From NCBI RefSeq assembly GCF_020034655.1, contig NZ_JAIQDJ010000002.1:62001-126000 (forward strand): DNA of 64,000 nt, given 5' to 3'. The notes beneath the pieces were generated by a model. It had not been told where the DNA came from and searched no databases. It was given only the letters and a program-made list of their open reading frames with translations. Within the stretch, counting starts at the first letter, position 1. Each line of letters begins with the position of its first letter. The position numbers were made by a program, and so were the translations under genes. Origin of the DNA: Thermomonas beijingensis. Lineage in GTDB: Bacteria; Pseudomonadota; Gammaproteobacteria; Xanthomonadales; Xanthomonadaceae. Below, in pieces: positions 18,222-26,623 of this stretch.

Positions 18222-18935
18222 ATGGCGATACCAGAGCAACACATCGTTGCCACATCCGCTTCGCAAGATGCAGTGAGTGCGGTACGCGAACATGAATTCA
18301 CGCATGCCGCCAGCCATGAATTACGCACGCCCTTGACCGTGATTCGGGTGGCTAGTGACCTGTTGGCGCATGACCATGGGTTGTCGTGTTCGTCGCGACG
18401 CTCATTGGAGAGAATTCAGGCGGCCGTCGGGGATATGGAGGCCATCCTTGATGCCTTGCTGTTGTTGGCGCGCGCGGAAGATTGCGCGTTGGTCTATGTC
18501 GATTTTCCTGTGCGCGAGGTGGTGCAACAGGAGTTGGAGCGTGTGCGCCCCGCGCTGCAGGCCAAGGGTCTGAATCTGCAATGGGTCGAGGAGGCGACGC
18601 CCAGCGTGCACGCGCCACCGCGTGTGCTGCAAGTGATCTTGGGCAATCTGTTGGCCAATGCGGTGCGGTTCACCGATCTTGGTGAGGTGCGGGTGCGGGT
18701 GTGCGCAGACCGGGTGCTGGTGGAAGACACCGGCATTGGTATGGACGCACAGGCACTGGCACAGGCGCATGCAGCGTTTTTCTGTGCGCGTGCGGGGGTC
18801 GCCGGTGGGCCAGGCTTGGGGCTGTCGGTGGCGCATCGGCTGGCGGTGCGCTGCGGCTGGTCGATCCGGCTGGAAAGCACGCTGGGTTGCGGGACCCGCG
18901 CCAGTATTGTATTTGCGCCTTCCGTGCTGGCCTGA
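18222..18935 (+). CDS. Short histidine kinase without membrane segment
   Basis: Sensor kinase core of only 237 residues. The H box FTHAASHELRTPLTV has H32, so dimerisation begins almost at the N-terminus. The ATPase domain shows an N box ILGNLLANAVRF, G1 VEDTGIGM and G2 GGPGLGLSVAHRL. There is no transmembrane helix, HAMP or sensor domain, and no such sequence fits in the 10-base gap after the regulator gene. It may therefore be a cytosolic kinase with a 25-residue N-tail, or the truncated end of a longer ancestor. Catalytic motifs look intact. It pairs with the regulator just upstream. Confidence 0.88.
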   Translation: MAIPEQHIVATSASQDAVSAVREHEFTHAASHELRTPLTVIRVASDLLAHDHGLSCSSRRSLERIQAAVGDMEAILDALLLLARAEDCALVYVDFPVREVVQQELERVRPALQAKGLNLQWVEEATPSVHAPPRVLQVILGNLLANAVRFTDLGEVRVRVCADRVLVEDTGIGMDAQALAQAHAAFFCARAGVAGGPGLGLSVAHRLAVRCGWSIRLESTLGCGTRASIVFAPSVLA

Positions 18936-19047
18936 CTACCCGGCGGCAAGGGTTGGGAGACGGGCGCGTGGCAACGCGCTGTCAACCAAATGCATACTGG
19001 TGCGTTCTGATTCCAGATACCCTCCCCAAACCCTGTCCAAAGCCCGC

Positions 19048-20607
19048 ATGAGCCAGTCATCACGTTCCAGGAGTTTTTCCCCTTTGCGCAAGATTGCCGT
19101 GGCTGCGGCCGTAGTCGCAGCGCTGGCAGCGGGCGGCTATTACTGGAGTAAACATAAAGCTGCCGATGCTGCCGGCGGTTACCGCACAGAGACCGTGCAG
19201 CGCGGTGATATTCGGGTGGCGATTTCCGCCACCGGTACGCTCAGTGCCATTACCACGGTGACGGTGGGTAGCCAGATTTCCGGGCAGGTGACCGATGTGC
19301 TGGTGGACTTCAATTCGCCAGTGAAGAAGGGCGACATCCTTGCCAAAATCGACCCGTCCACGTATCAGGCCCAGCTGGAGCAGGGCAATGCGCAGATCGC
19401 CAGTGCGCGTGCGCAATTGGCGCAGGCGCAGGCCACCTTGCGCAATGCCAGCGCGGACTTTCAGCGTAAATCCGACTTGGCAGCGCAAAAACTAATCGCT
19501 CGCAGTGATCTGGATTTGTCACGCACTAGCCGTGATCAGGCGCAGGCGCAGGTGAACTCGGCGCAAGCGCTGATCCGGCAACAATCGGCAGCGTTGAAGA
19601 CCACCGAGGTCAATATCGGACGTGCGGTGATTCGCTCGCCAGTGGATGGCGTGGTGCTGACCCGCACCATCGACCCTGGCCAAACCGTGGCCGCCAGCTT
19701 CTCCGCGCCGGTGTTGTTCACCATTGCCGAAGATCTTTCCAAGATGAAGATTGAATTGGCGGTGGATGAATCCGACATCGGCCAAGTCAGAGAAGGCCAG
19801 ACGGTGAGTTTTACCGCCGATGCCTTCCCGAATCGGCAATTTGCCGGCGTGGTCAAGCAAGTGCGGATGGCGGCGACCACCACCAATAACGTGGTGACCT
19901 ATGCGGTGGTGGTCAGCGTGGACAATAGCGATGGCACCCTGTTGCCGGGGTTGACCGTCAATGCACAGATTGAAGTCAGCAAGCGCGATGGTGTGCTCAA
20001 GGTGGGCAATGCTGCCCTGCGTTTCAAGCCGGCTGATGGCTCGCCGTTGGCGGACATGAAGCCAGACGGTGCGGCACCCGGCGGCAGTAATGGCGGACGC
20101 GGCGCGGGGATGGGCGAAGATCTGCAAAATCTGGCCGCCACGTTGAGTTTGAAGCCGGAGCAGAAAGCCGCGTTTGATGCGGCCTTGGAAGAAATGCAGC
20201 GCAAGCAAGCCGAGCGTGCCGCGCAGGTGCAATCAGGCAGCCCTCAACAAGGGGGAGGCAGCCGCTTGTTTGGCGGCGCAGGCATGGGTGGGCCGCGTCG
20301 CAGTGGTGGCGGCGACGCCAACATGATGGCGCAGATGCGTGCCCGCATGCGTGACCGCATGAGCCAGCAATTCTCGGCATTTGCCGCGACCCTGGATGAT
20401 GCCCAGCGTGGCAAATGGAATGCTGGCATGGATGCGCAAATCAATGCCAAACGAGTGATGGCCTACAAACTGGTCAATGGCAAGCCGCAGGCAGTGATGC
20501 TCAAGGTGGGGGCCAGTGACGGCACTGCTACCGAAGTCTCGGGGCGCAGCATCAAGGAAGGCGACACGCTCATTTCTGGCGAACGTGCGGCGACGGAGAG
20601 CAAGTGA
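19048..20607 (+). CDS. MacA-like periplasmic adaptor (HlyD/RND family)
   Basis: Membrane-fusion subunit of a tripartite ABC exporter (519 residues). An N-terminal membrane anchor lies at about 14-33. A lipoyl half-motif (VGSQISGQVTDVLVDFNSPVKKG) comes next, then an alpha-helical hairpin of Gln/Ala-rich coiled coil, the second lipoyl half (GRAVIRSPVDGVV) and a beta-barrel. About residues 345-465 are an extra Gly/Met/Gln-rich segment with LTxxQ-like spacing (LSLKPEQKAAFDAALEEM, FAATLDDAQRGKW) inserted before the final strand domain. The ATG at 19048 starts just ahead of the anchor. It overlaps the ATPase gene by TGATG. Confidence 0.9.
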   Translation: MSQSSRSRSFSPLRKIAVAAAVVAALAAGGYYWSKHKAADAAGGYRTETVQRGDIRVAISATGTLSAITTVTVGSQISGQVTDVLVDFNSPVKKGDILAKIDPSTYQAQLEQGNAQIASARAQLAQAQATLRNASADFQRKSDLAAQKLIARSDLDLSRTSRDQAQAQVNSAQALIRQQSAALKTTEVNIGRAVIRSPVDGVVLTRTIDPGQTVAASFSAPVLFTIAEDLSKMKIELAVDESDIGQVREGQTVSFTADAFPNRQFAGVVKQVRMAATTTNNVVTYAVVVSVDNSDGTLLPGLTVNAQIEVSKRDGVLKVGNAALRFKPADGSPLADMKPDGAAPGGSNGGRGAGMGEDLQNLAATLSLKPEQKAAFDAALEEMQRKQAERAAQVQSGSPQQGGGSRLFGGAGMGGPRRSGGGDANMMAQMRARMRDRMSQQFSAFAATLDDAQRGKWNAGMDAQINAKRVMAYKLVNGKPQAVMLKVGASDGTATEVSGRSIKEGDTLISGERAATESK

Positions 20608-21311
20608 TGGCTGACACCGTTCCGGTGATCTTGACCCACCAACTTGGCAAGGTGTATGCCGCCGGTACCGAGGCGGAAGTGGTGGCCCTGCAAGACGTCA
20701 ATCTGCGTATCGAGCGTGGCGAGTTTGTGGCCATCATGGGGCCGTCTGGCTCGGGCAAGTCCACCTTGATGAACTTGTTGGGCTGCCTGGATACACCCAC
20801 CAGTGGCCGCTGCGAATGCGATGGTGTGGATGTGGCGACGCTGGATGCCGAGCAATTGGCAAAGCTGAGGCGCGACAAGATTGGATTTGTGTTTCAGGGC
20901 TTTCATCTACTGCCACGCATGAATGCCACCGACAACGTGGCGATGCCAATGGGTTACGCGCAAATCCCGCCGGCCGAGCGGCGGCGGCGTGCTTTGGCCG
21001 CGCTGCAGGCCGTGGGTCTGGGCGCCCGTGCCGACCATTTCCCGAATGAACTCTCTGGCGGCCAGCAGCAGCGCGTGGCGATCGCCCGCGCGCTGGTCAA
21101 CCACCCGCCGATCCTGTTGGCCGATGAACCCACCGGCGCGCTGGACAGCAAGACCGGCGAGGAGATCCTGACCCTGTTCAAACGTTTGCGCGATGACGGC
21201 CATACCGTGATCCTGATTACCCACGATGCACAAGTAGCCACACATGCCGACCGTACCTTTGTGATGCACGATGGTCGGTTGCAAGCGCAAACAGAGGCGG
21301 AGGCCGCATGA
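20607..21311 (+). CDS. ABC exporter ATPase, MacB/LolD type
   Basis: Nucleotide-binding subunit of 234 residues. Walker A is GPSGSGKST, the signature is LSGGQQQRVAIARAL, Walker B is ILLADEPTGALD and the switch histidine is in LITHD. The insert typical of the MacB/LolD group (FVFQGFHLLPRMNATDNVAMPM) is present. The ATG at 20607 was chosen over a GTG one codon earlier because it overlaps the upstream stop (TGATG) and has GGAGAG six bases upstream. It should work with the permease encoded next. Confidence 0.93.
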   Translation: MADTVPVILTHQLGKVYAAGTEAEVVALQDVNLRIERGEFVAIMGPSGSGKSTLMNLLGCLDTPTSGRCECDGVDVATLDAEQLAKLRRDKIGFVFQGFHLLPRMNATDNVAMPMGYAQIPPAERRRRALAALQAVGLGARADHFPNELSGGQQQRVAIARALVNHPPILLADEPTGALDSKTGEEILTLFKRLRDDGHTVILITHDAQVATHADRTFVMHDGRLQAQTEAEAA

Positions 21312-22543
21312 GCTTCACTGACATCCTGCGCACTGCGTTTTTCGCCCTGCGCGGCAACTGGATGCGCAGTGCGCTGACTTCGCTGGGCGTGATCATCGGT
21401 ATTGCGGCGGTGATCGTGATGGTGTCGATTGGGCAGGGCACGCAGGCCGAGATCGACAAGATGGTGTCAGGCCTTGGCTCGCAGCGGCTGGATATCGGCA
21501 GTGCCGGCGGCATGGGGCCGGGTGGCGCACGCATGGCGCAGGGTAGCCGCTGGTCACTCAACGAAGGCGATGTGGAGGCCATTCGCAATGAAGTACCGGA
21601 GGTGCAATACGTGGCCGGTTCGTTGCGCGGCGGCAGTCAGGTGGTGTTTGCCGAAAACAATGCCTCTACCCAATGGCAGGGCGTGCAAGCCGATTGGTTT
21701 GCGATCAACGATTGGCAGATTGTGCAGGGTCAGGGCTTTGATACCCCCGACTACGGCGGCAGCAGCAAGCCGGTGATTCTGGGCGAAACCGTGCGCAAAA
21801 CCTTGTTTGGCGATGAAAGCGGGATCGGTCAAAGCATTCGCCTGGGTCGGGTTCCGTTCACCGTGGTCGGCATCCTGGGCAGCAAGGGGCAGGGCGGTTT
21901 CGGGCAGGACCAAGACGATATCGTGGTCGTGCCACTGGAAACCGCACGCCGCCGGTTGTCCACCGCGCAAGGCATGCCGCCCGGCGCCGTGCAGTCAATT
22001 GCCGTGGGGGTGGACGACGCCAAGCATCTGGATGCCGCGCAGGCCGCGATCGAGGATTTGCTGCGTCAACGGCACAAGATTCAGCCGGGCGCGGACGATG
22101 ACTTCGCGGTGCGCAATATCAGCCAGATCGTGGCCACCCGTACCGCCACCACCAATCTGATGTCCAAGCTGCTGGGCGCAGTGGCCGGCATCTGCCTGAT
22201 CATTGGTGGCATCGGCATCATGAACATCATGTTGGTCTCGGTGACAGAGCGCATCCGTGAAATCGGCTTGCGCATGGCGGTGGGCGCCGGCCCGCGCGAT
22301 GTGCGCCTGCAATTTCTGGCGGAGGCCATGCTGATTTCGCTGATCGGCGGCATTATCGGCATTGGCATCGGTGTAGTCGGTGCATTGTTGGTCGGCAAAT
22401 TCGGTGATTTGCCGGTACAGCTCAATGCCAAAGTGATATTGCTCGCGGCTACGTTCTCCATTTGCACGGGGCTGTTTTTTGGCTACTACCCAGCGCGCAA
22501 AGCCAGCTTGCTCGATCCCATTGATGCACTGCGGTCGCAGTAA
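21308..22543 (+). CDS. MacB-like ABC transporter permease (FtsX-like)
   Basis: Membrane subunit of 411 residues with the MacB architecture. TM1 is near 21-43, then a large periplasmic MacB-type domain (about 45-275), then three C-terminal helices in an FtsX domain. That domain carries GGIGIMNIMLVSVTERIREIG and ends YYPARKASLLDPIDALRS. It starts by ATGA overlap with the ATPase, so the three genes form one adaptor-ATPase-permease operon. The outer-membrane partner (TolC-type) is not in the window. Substrate unknown; the family moves peptides, lipopeptides or macrolides. Confidence 0.92.
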   Translation: MSFTDILRTAFFALRGNWMRSALTSLGVIIGIAAVIVMVSIGQGTQAEIDKMVSGLGSQRLDIGSAGGMGPGGARMAQGSRWSLNEGDVEAIRNEVPEVQYVAGSLRGGSQVVFAENNASTQWQGVQADWFAINDWQIVQGQGFDTPDYGGSSKPVILGETVRKTLFGDESGIGQSIRLGRVPFTVVGILGSKGQGGFGQDQDDIVVVPLETARRRLSTAQGMPPGAVQSIAVGVDDAKHLDAAQAAIEDLLRQRHKIQPGADDDFAVRNISQIVATRTATTNLMSKLLGAVAGICLIIGGIGIMNIMLVSVTERIREIGLRMAVGAGPRDVRLQFLAEAMLISLIGGIIGIGIGVVGALLVGKFGDLPVQLNAKVILLAATFSICTGLFFGYYPARKASLLDPIDALRSQ

Positions 22544-22680
22544 TCGCGTGGCCTTTGCAATTCCTTAACGGACGGCGGGTGTGGGGCTTGTGGCAAAATG
22601 ACCGCTTGCCCCGCCGGATCTGATCCATTCCATGCCCGATTGCAAGCCTGCTTCAGTTGCCACCACGCGAGTGTTTGCAC

Positions 22681-23067
22681 GTGGCTGATCTCTATGGGCA
22701 CCTGCCGCGCGGGCCTGCGGGCGTGTTGCGCGCTGCCAAATGGTCAATGTTGGGTCTGCGTGCCGCATGGCTGCACGAGTCCTCTTTTCGCCTTGAGGTC
22801 TGTCTGTTCGCGGTGCTTGGCCCGGTGGGCTGGTACTTGGGCGCAACCGGTGTCGAGCGTGTGCTGCTGATCGGCAGTTGCCTGTTGGTGCTGGCGATGG
22901 AGCTGATGAATTCTTCGATGGAGGCGGTGATCGAGCGCTATGGCTCTGAACACCACGAACTGGCCGGTCGCGCCAAGGATATGGGGTCGGCAGCGGTGTT
23001 TGTGCTGATGATGAACGTAGTGCTGGTGTGGGCGGTGTTGTTGGGCCCGCGCGTATTGCACGGTTGA
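22681..23067 (+). CDS. dgkA: Diacylglycerol kinase DgkA
   Basis: Small trimeric inner-membrane kinase that phosphorylates diacylglycerol to phosphatidate, recycling lipid made during glycan osmolyte or LPS modification. Three helices and the family signature ELMNSSMEAVIERYGSEHHE followed by LAGRAKDMGSAAVF are clear. I prefer the GTG at 22681 (128 residues, beginning ADLYGHLPRGP), because the 122-residue relatives begin similarly. A TTG at 22657 would add eight residues and no ATG lies before the first helix. The flanking 137-base gap after the ABC operon holds no other gene. Confidence 0.9.
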   Translation: MADLYGHLPRGPAGVLRAAKWSMLGLRAAWLHESSFRLEVCLFAVLGPVGWYLGATGVERVLLIGSCLLVLAMELMNSSMEAVIERYGSEHHELAGRAKDMGSAAVFVLMMNVVLVWAVLLGPRVLHG

Positions 23068-23082
23068 CGGGATGAGTAGCAC

Positions 23083-23832
23083 ATGGATCTGAGTTTTCTG
23101 GCTTCCCCTGACGCATGGCTCACCCTCGTCACCCTGAGCGCATTGGAAATCGTGCTGGGCATTGATAATTTGGTGTTCATCTCCATTGCCGTCAGTCGCC
23201 TGCCCGAGCATCGCAAGCCTACTGCTCGCAAATTGGGTATTGCGGTCGCTTGTATCACCCGCATCCTGTTGCTGGTGACCTTGGCGCACCTGGCACGCAT
23301 GGGGAAAGACCTGTTTGCGTTGTTTGGGATGGGGATTTCGATTCGCGATCTGGTGTTGATCATCGGGGGGGCTTTCTTGTTGGTGAAGGGGGCTTTGGAG
23401 ATCCATGATCTGATTACCGGCGGTGATGACGAAGACCCGCGCACCACCAAGGCATCAGCGGTATTTGGCATGGTGATCGCACAGATTGCGGTGATTGACA
23501 TCGTGTTCTCGCTGGATTCGGTCATTACCGCTGTCGGCATCGCACAACACATTCCGATCATGGTGTTCGCAATCTTGGCCGCGGTCGCCATCATGCTGCT
23601 GGCGGCCAACCCGCTGGGCGCATTTATTGACGCCAATCCCACCGTAAAAATGCTGGCGCTGGCGTTCATCCTGCTGGTCGGTGCCGTGCTCATCCTGGAT
23701 GGACTGGAAGTACACGTACCCAAGCCATACATCTACTTCGCCATGGCCTTCTCGGTATTGGTTGAATGGCTGAACCTGCTGATGCGGCGCAAAGCGGCTT
23801 CGCATCACGTGCCGGGTGCGGGCGAGTGGTAA
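23083..23832 (+). CDS. TerC-family integral membrane protein
   Basis: Polytopic protein of 249 residues with the TerC hallmark acidic helices EIVLGIDNLVF (about 22-32) and VIDIVFSLDSVITA (about 138-151). Both aspartate-bearing helices are typical of the family's metal-ion export members. TerC homologues are associated with tellurite resistance and manganese export or co-translational metal loading of exoenzymes; which applies here cannot be told. It starts 16 bases after dgkA and is probably co-transcribed with it. Confidence 0.88.
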   Translation: MDLSFLASPDAWLTLVTLSALEIVLGIDNLVFISIAVSRLPEHRKPTARKLGIAVACITRILLLVTLAHLARMGKDLFALFGMGISIRDLVLIIGGAFLLVKGALEIHDLITGGDDEDPRTTKASAVFGMVIAQIAVIDIVFSLDSVITAVGIAQHIPIMVFAILAAVAIMLLAANPLGAFIDANPTVKMLALAFILLVGAVLILDGLEVHVPKPYIYFAMAFSVLVEWLNLLMRRKAASHHVPGAGEW

Positions 23833-23864
23833 GCCCCCGCGGCGTTACTTGATCAGGAACCAGG

Positions 23865-24752
23865 ATGCACATGCCCTATCTGCACCAGATTGACCCCATT
23901 GCCGTCTCGCTGGGGCCGCTGAAAGTCCATTGGTATGGGCTGATGTACTTGCTTGGTTTTGTCGTGGCATGGTGGCTGGGTCGGCGGCGCGTGCGTGCAG
24001 GGCGGTTGCCCGGCGTGGATGACAACGGGTTCGGCGACTTGATGTTCTATTCGATGCTGGGTGTGGTGCTGGGTGGGCGCATTGGCTACATCGTGTTTTA
24101 CGACCTCAGTGAGTTCCTCAAGGACCCACTGATGATCGTGCGGGTCTGGCAAGGCGGCATGAGCTTCCATGGCGGCCTGCTGGGCGTGTTGGCCGCCGTT
24201 GCTTGGTGGTCGCGCAAGCATCATCTGCATTTTTTCGACACCGTGGATTTCATGGCACCACTGGTGCCGGCCGGCCTGGGGTTTGGCCGAATCGGCAACT
24301 ACATTGGTGGCGAGTTGTGGGGCAAGCCCACTGCCGGAACCGTGTTCGATGGCTGGGGTGTGATCTTCCCGCGTGCGCTGCCCGAGCCGTTTGCGTCGAT
24401 GGATGCGGCGACACTGCGTAGCTATTTCGAAAGTGGTGCCCTCAATGGGTTTGCGCGCCATCCATCGCAGTTGTATCAAGCGGCGCTGGAGGGCTTGGTG
24501 ATGTTTTGCGTGCTGGTCTGGTTCTCGGCCAAACCGCGCCCCCGTTATGCAGTCTCTGGCATGTTTGCACTGCTGTATGGCAGCTTCCGGTTCTTGGTCG
24601 AGTTTGTGCGTGAGCCAGACGCGCAATTGGGTTATTTGGCCTTCGGTTGGGTGACGATGGGACAGGTGCTGAGTACGCCGCTGATCTTGCTGGGTCTATT
24701 CTGGCTGTGGCACTCACGCCGTGCGCCCACCTTGCAACCTGACGTGCGCTGA
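23865..24752 (+). CDS. lgt: Prolipoprotein diacylglyceryl transferase
   Basis: Inner-membrane enzyme that transfers diacylglycerol from phosphatidylglycerol to the lipobox cysteine of prolipoproteins, the first lipoprotein maturation step. The 295-residue protein has about seven helices. The Lgt signature [15 protein letters not shown] contains the essential arginine and asparagine, HGGLLG lies upstream, and [12 protein letters not shown] with [11 protein letters not shown] follows. A second Met two codons in is an equally possible start. The stop overlaps thyA (TGATG), a pairing common in gammaproteobacteria. Confidence 0.96.
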   Translation: MHMPYLHQIDPIAVSLGPLKVHWYGLMYLLGFVVAWWLGRRRVRAGRLPGVDDNGFGDLMFYSMLGVVLGGRIGYIVFYDLSEFLKDPLMIVRVWQGGMSFHGGLLGVLAAVAWWSRKHHLHFFDTVDFMAPLVPAGLGFGRIGNYIGGELWGKPTAGTVFDGWGVIFPRALPEPFASMDAATLRSYFESGALNGFARHPSQLYQAALEGLVMFCVLVWFSAKPRPRYAVSGMFALLYGSFRFLVEFVREPDAQLGYLAFGWVTMGQVLSTPLILLGLFWLWHSRRAPTLQPDVR

Positions 24753-25546
24753 TGCAGGCCTACCTCGACCTGTTGCGGCATGTGCTGGAGCACGGCAGCG
24801 AAAAGGCCGACCGCACCGGCACCGGCACGCGCAGCGTGTTTGGCTGGCAGATGCGCTTCGATCTGAGCCAGGGCTTCCCGCTGGTGACTACCAAGAAACT
24901 GCACCTGCGCGCGATCATCCACGAGCTGCTGTGGTTCTTGCAGGGCAGTACCAATATTGCGTATCTGCGCGACAACAAGGTCAGCATCTGGGACGAATGG
25001 GCCGATGCCGATGGCGAGCTGGGCCCGGTGTATGGCAAGCAGTGGCGCAGTTGGAAGGGTGCCAATGGCCAGACCATCGACCAAATCCAGTGGGTGGTGG
25101 ATGAAATCCGCCGCAACCCGGATTCGCGCCGCTTGATCGTCAGCGCATGGAATGTGGCCGACTTGCCGCAGATGGCGCTGATGCCCTGCCATAGTCTGTT
25201 CCAGTTCTACGTGGCCGATGGCAAGCTCAGTTGCCAGCTCTACCAGCGCAGTGGCGACATCTTCCTGGGGGTGCCATTCAATATCGCCAGCTATGCTTTG
25301 TTGACCCACATGGTGGCGCAGGTGTGCGGTTTGGGTGTGGGTGATTTCGTACACACCTTGGGGGATGCGCACCTGTATTCCAACCATTTTGAACAGGCGC
25401 GTGAGCAGCTGGCGCGGGCACCGCGTGGGTTGCCGCAGCTGAGATTGAATAACGAAGTGGAGAATATCTTCGCTTTCCGATACGAGGACATTGTGATCAA
25501 GGGGTATACCCCGCACCCGCCGATCAGGGCTCCGGTAGCGGTGTAA
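24752..25546 (+). CDS. thyA: Thymidylate synthase
   Basis: Converts dUMP to dTMP with methylene-tetrahydrofolate as carbon donor, producing dihydrofolate. The product has 264 residues, identical in length to the enteric enzyme, with catalytic C146 in [12 protein letters not shown]. The phosphate-binding [11 protein letters not shown] and the [12 protein letters not shown] segment are present. The partner enzyme folA is about 3.6 kb downstream on the same strand. Confidence 0.97.
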   Translation: MQAYLDLLRHVLEHGSEKADRTGTGTRSVFGWQMRFDLSQGFPLVTTKKLHLRAIIHELLWFLQGSTNIAYLRDNKVSIWDEWADADGELGPVYGKQWRSWKGANGQTIDQIQWVVDEIRRNPDSRRLIVSAWNVADLPQMALMPCHSLFQFYVADGKLSCQLYQRSGDIFLGVPFNIASYALLTHMVAQVCGLGVGDFVHTLGDAHLYSNHFEQAREQLARAPRGLPQLRLNNEVENIFAFRYEDIVIKGYTPHPPIRAPVAV

Positions 25547-25591
25547 CTCATTCCGCTGGCCTCGTGCGTCCCTCCCCCCCCGAGGTGCTGA

Positions 25592-26623
25592 ATGTTGACC
25601 ACCCAACCGGCGATGGCTGCGCATGCGGACCGCATGCGCGAGACCCATTCGACAACGGGCCATGCACGCCTATCGCGCACACTGCATGCACTGTCCTGCA
25701 TCGTGCCTTGCTACAACGAAGCCGAAAATCTGCAACGGTTACTGCCGCTACTGCAGGCACAACTGGCACAGGTGGCCGAGCGTTGGGAAATCGTGCTGGT
25801 GGATGACGGCAGCACCGACGCCAGTGCGCAATTCATGGCGCAATGGGCGCAGCAAGACGGGGTGCGGGTGGTGCAACTGTCGCGTAATTTTGGCAAGGAA
25901 GCTGCGCTTACCGCAGGCCTGCAAGCGGCGGCGGGCGATGTGGTGATGATGATGGATGCTGACATGCAGCACCCGTTATCACTGATCGAGACCTTCGTGC
26001 GGCATTGGTGTGCAGGTGCCGATGTGGTGTATGCCGTGCGCGAGCACCGCGATGGCGAGAGCTGGTTCAAGCGCATCGGATCGGGTTGGTTTTATGGCAT
26101 GGTCAACCGCAATAGCCGTTTCAGGGTCCCGCCAAACGCTGGTGATTTCCGCTTGATGGATCGCACGGTGGTGCAGGCATTGCTTGCCATGCCCGAGCGC
26201 AACCGCTTCATGAAAGGCCTGTATGCCTGGGTTGGGTTTGAGGCGGTGGCGGTGCCATATCTGCCCGAGCAGCGTGCGCATGGGCATAGCCATTTCAGCA
26301 AGTTCCAGCTGTTTCGATTGGCATTGGATGGCCTGTTTGCATTCACCTTGTGGCCGCTGCGGACGGTGATTTTTCTGGGGTGTCTCATGGCATTGGCAGC
26401 CTTTGCCTACGGCGCGTATTTGACCGGCGTGTATCTTGTTTTTGGCCATCAGGTGAGCGGTTGGACCACGATTGTGGTGAGTCTGATGCTGTTTTCCGGC
26501 ATTCAACTGGTATCGCTGGGCGTGGTCGGCGAGTACGTGGGGCGTATTTATGAGGAGGCCAAGCGCCGCCCTATTTTTGTAGTCAAACGTGCACTAGGGC
26601 AGGGCTTGCGAGGTGAATCATGA
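25592..26623 (+). CDS. GT2 glycosyltransferase, polyprenyl-phosphate sugar transferase type
   Basis: Inner-membrane GT-A transferase of 343 residues that probably loads a sugar onto undecaprenyl phosphate (ArnC/GtrB/DPM1 group). The N-terminal catalytic domain has SCIVPCYNEAENL, VDDGSTD and the metal-binding MMDADMQHP. Two C-terminal helices (about 245-320) follow. The first 30 residues, before the fold, are not conserved in type, so a shorter start is possible. ATGA overlap with the GT39 gene next door indicates that the lipid-linked sugar made here is used by that enzyme. Confidence 0.9.
   Translation: MLTTQPAMAAHADRMRETHSTTGHARLSRTLHALSCIVPCYNEAENLQRLLPLLQAQLAQVAERWEIVLVDDGSTDASAQFMAQWAQQDGVRVVQLSRNFGKEAALTAGLQAAAGDVVMMMDADMQHPLSLIETFVRHWCAGADVVYAVREHRDGESWFKRIGSGWFYGMVNRNSRFRVPPNAGDFRLMDRTVVQALLAMPERNRFMKGLYAWVGFEAVAVPYLPEQRAHGHSHFSKFQLFRLALDGLFAFTLWPLRTVIFLGCLMALAAFAYGAYLTGVYLVFGHQVSGWTTIVVSLMLFSGIQLVSLGVVGEYVGRIYEEAKRRPIFVVKRALGQGLRGES

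Noticed and set aside
22544-22680. Possible promoter or hairpin in the gap before dgkA
   Set aside because: No hexamer pair with acceptable spacing could be found by eye and GC-rich pairing was not convincing.
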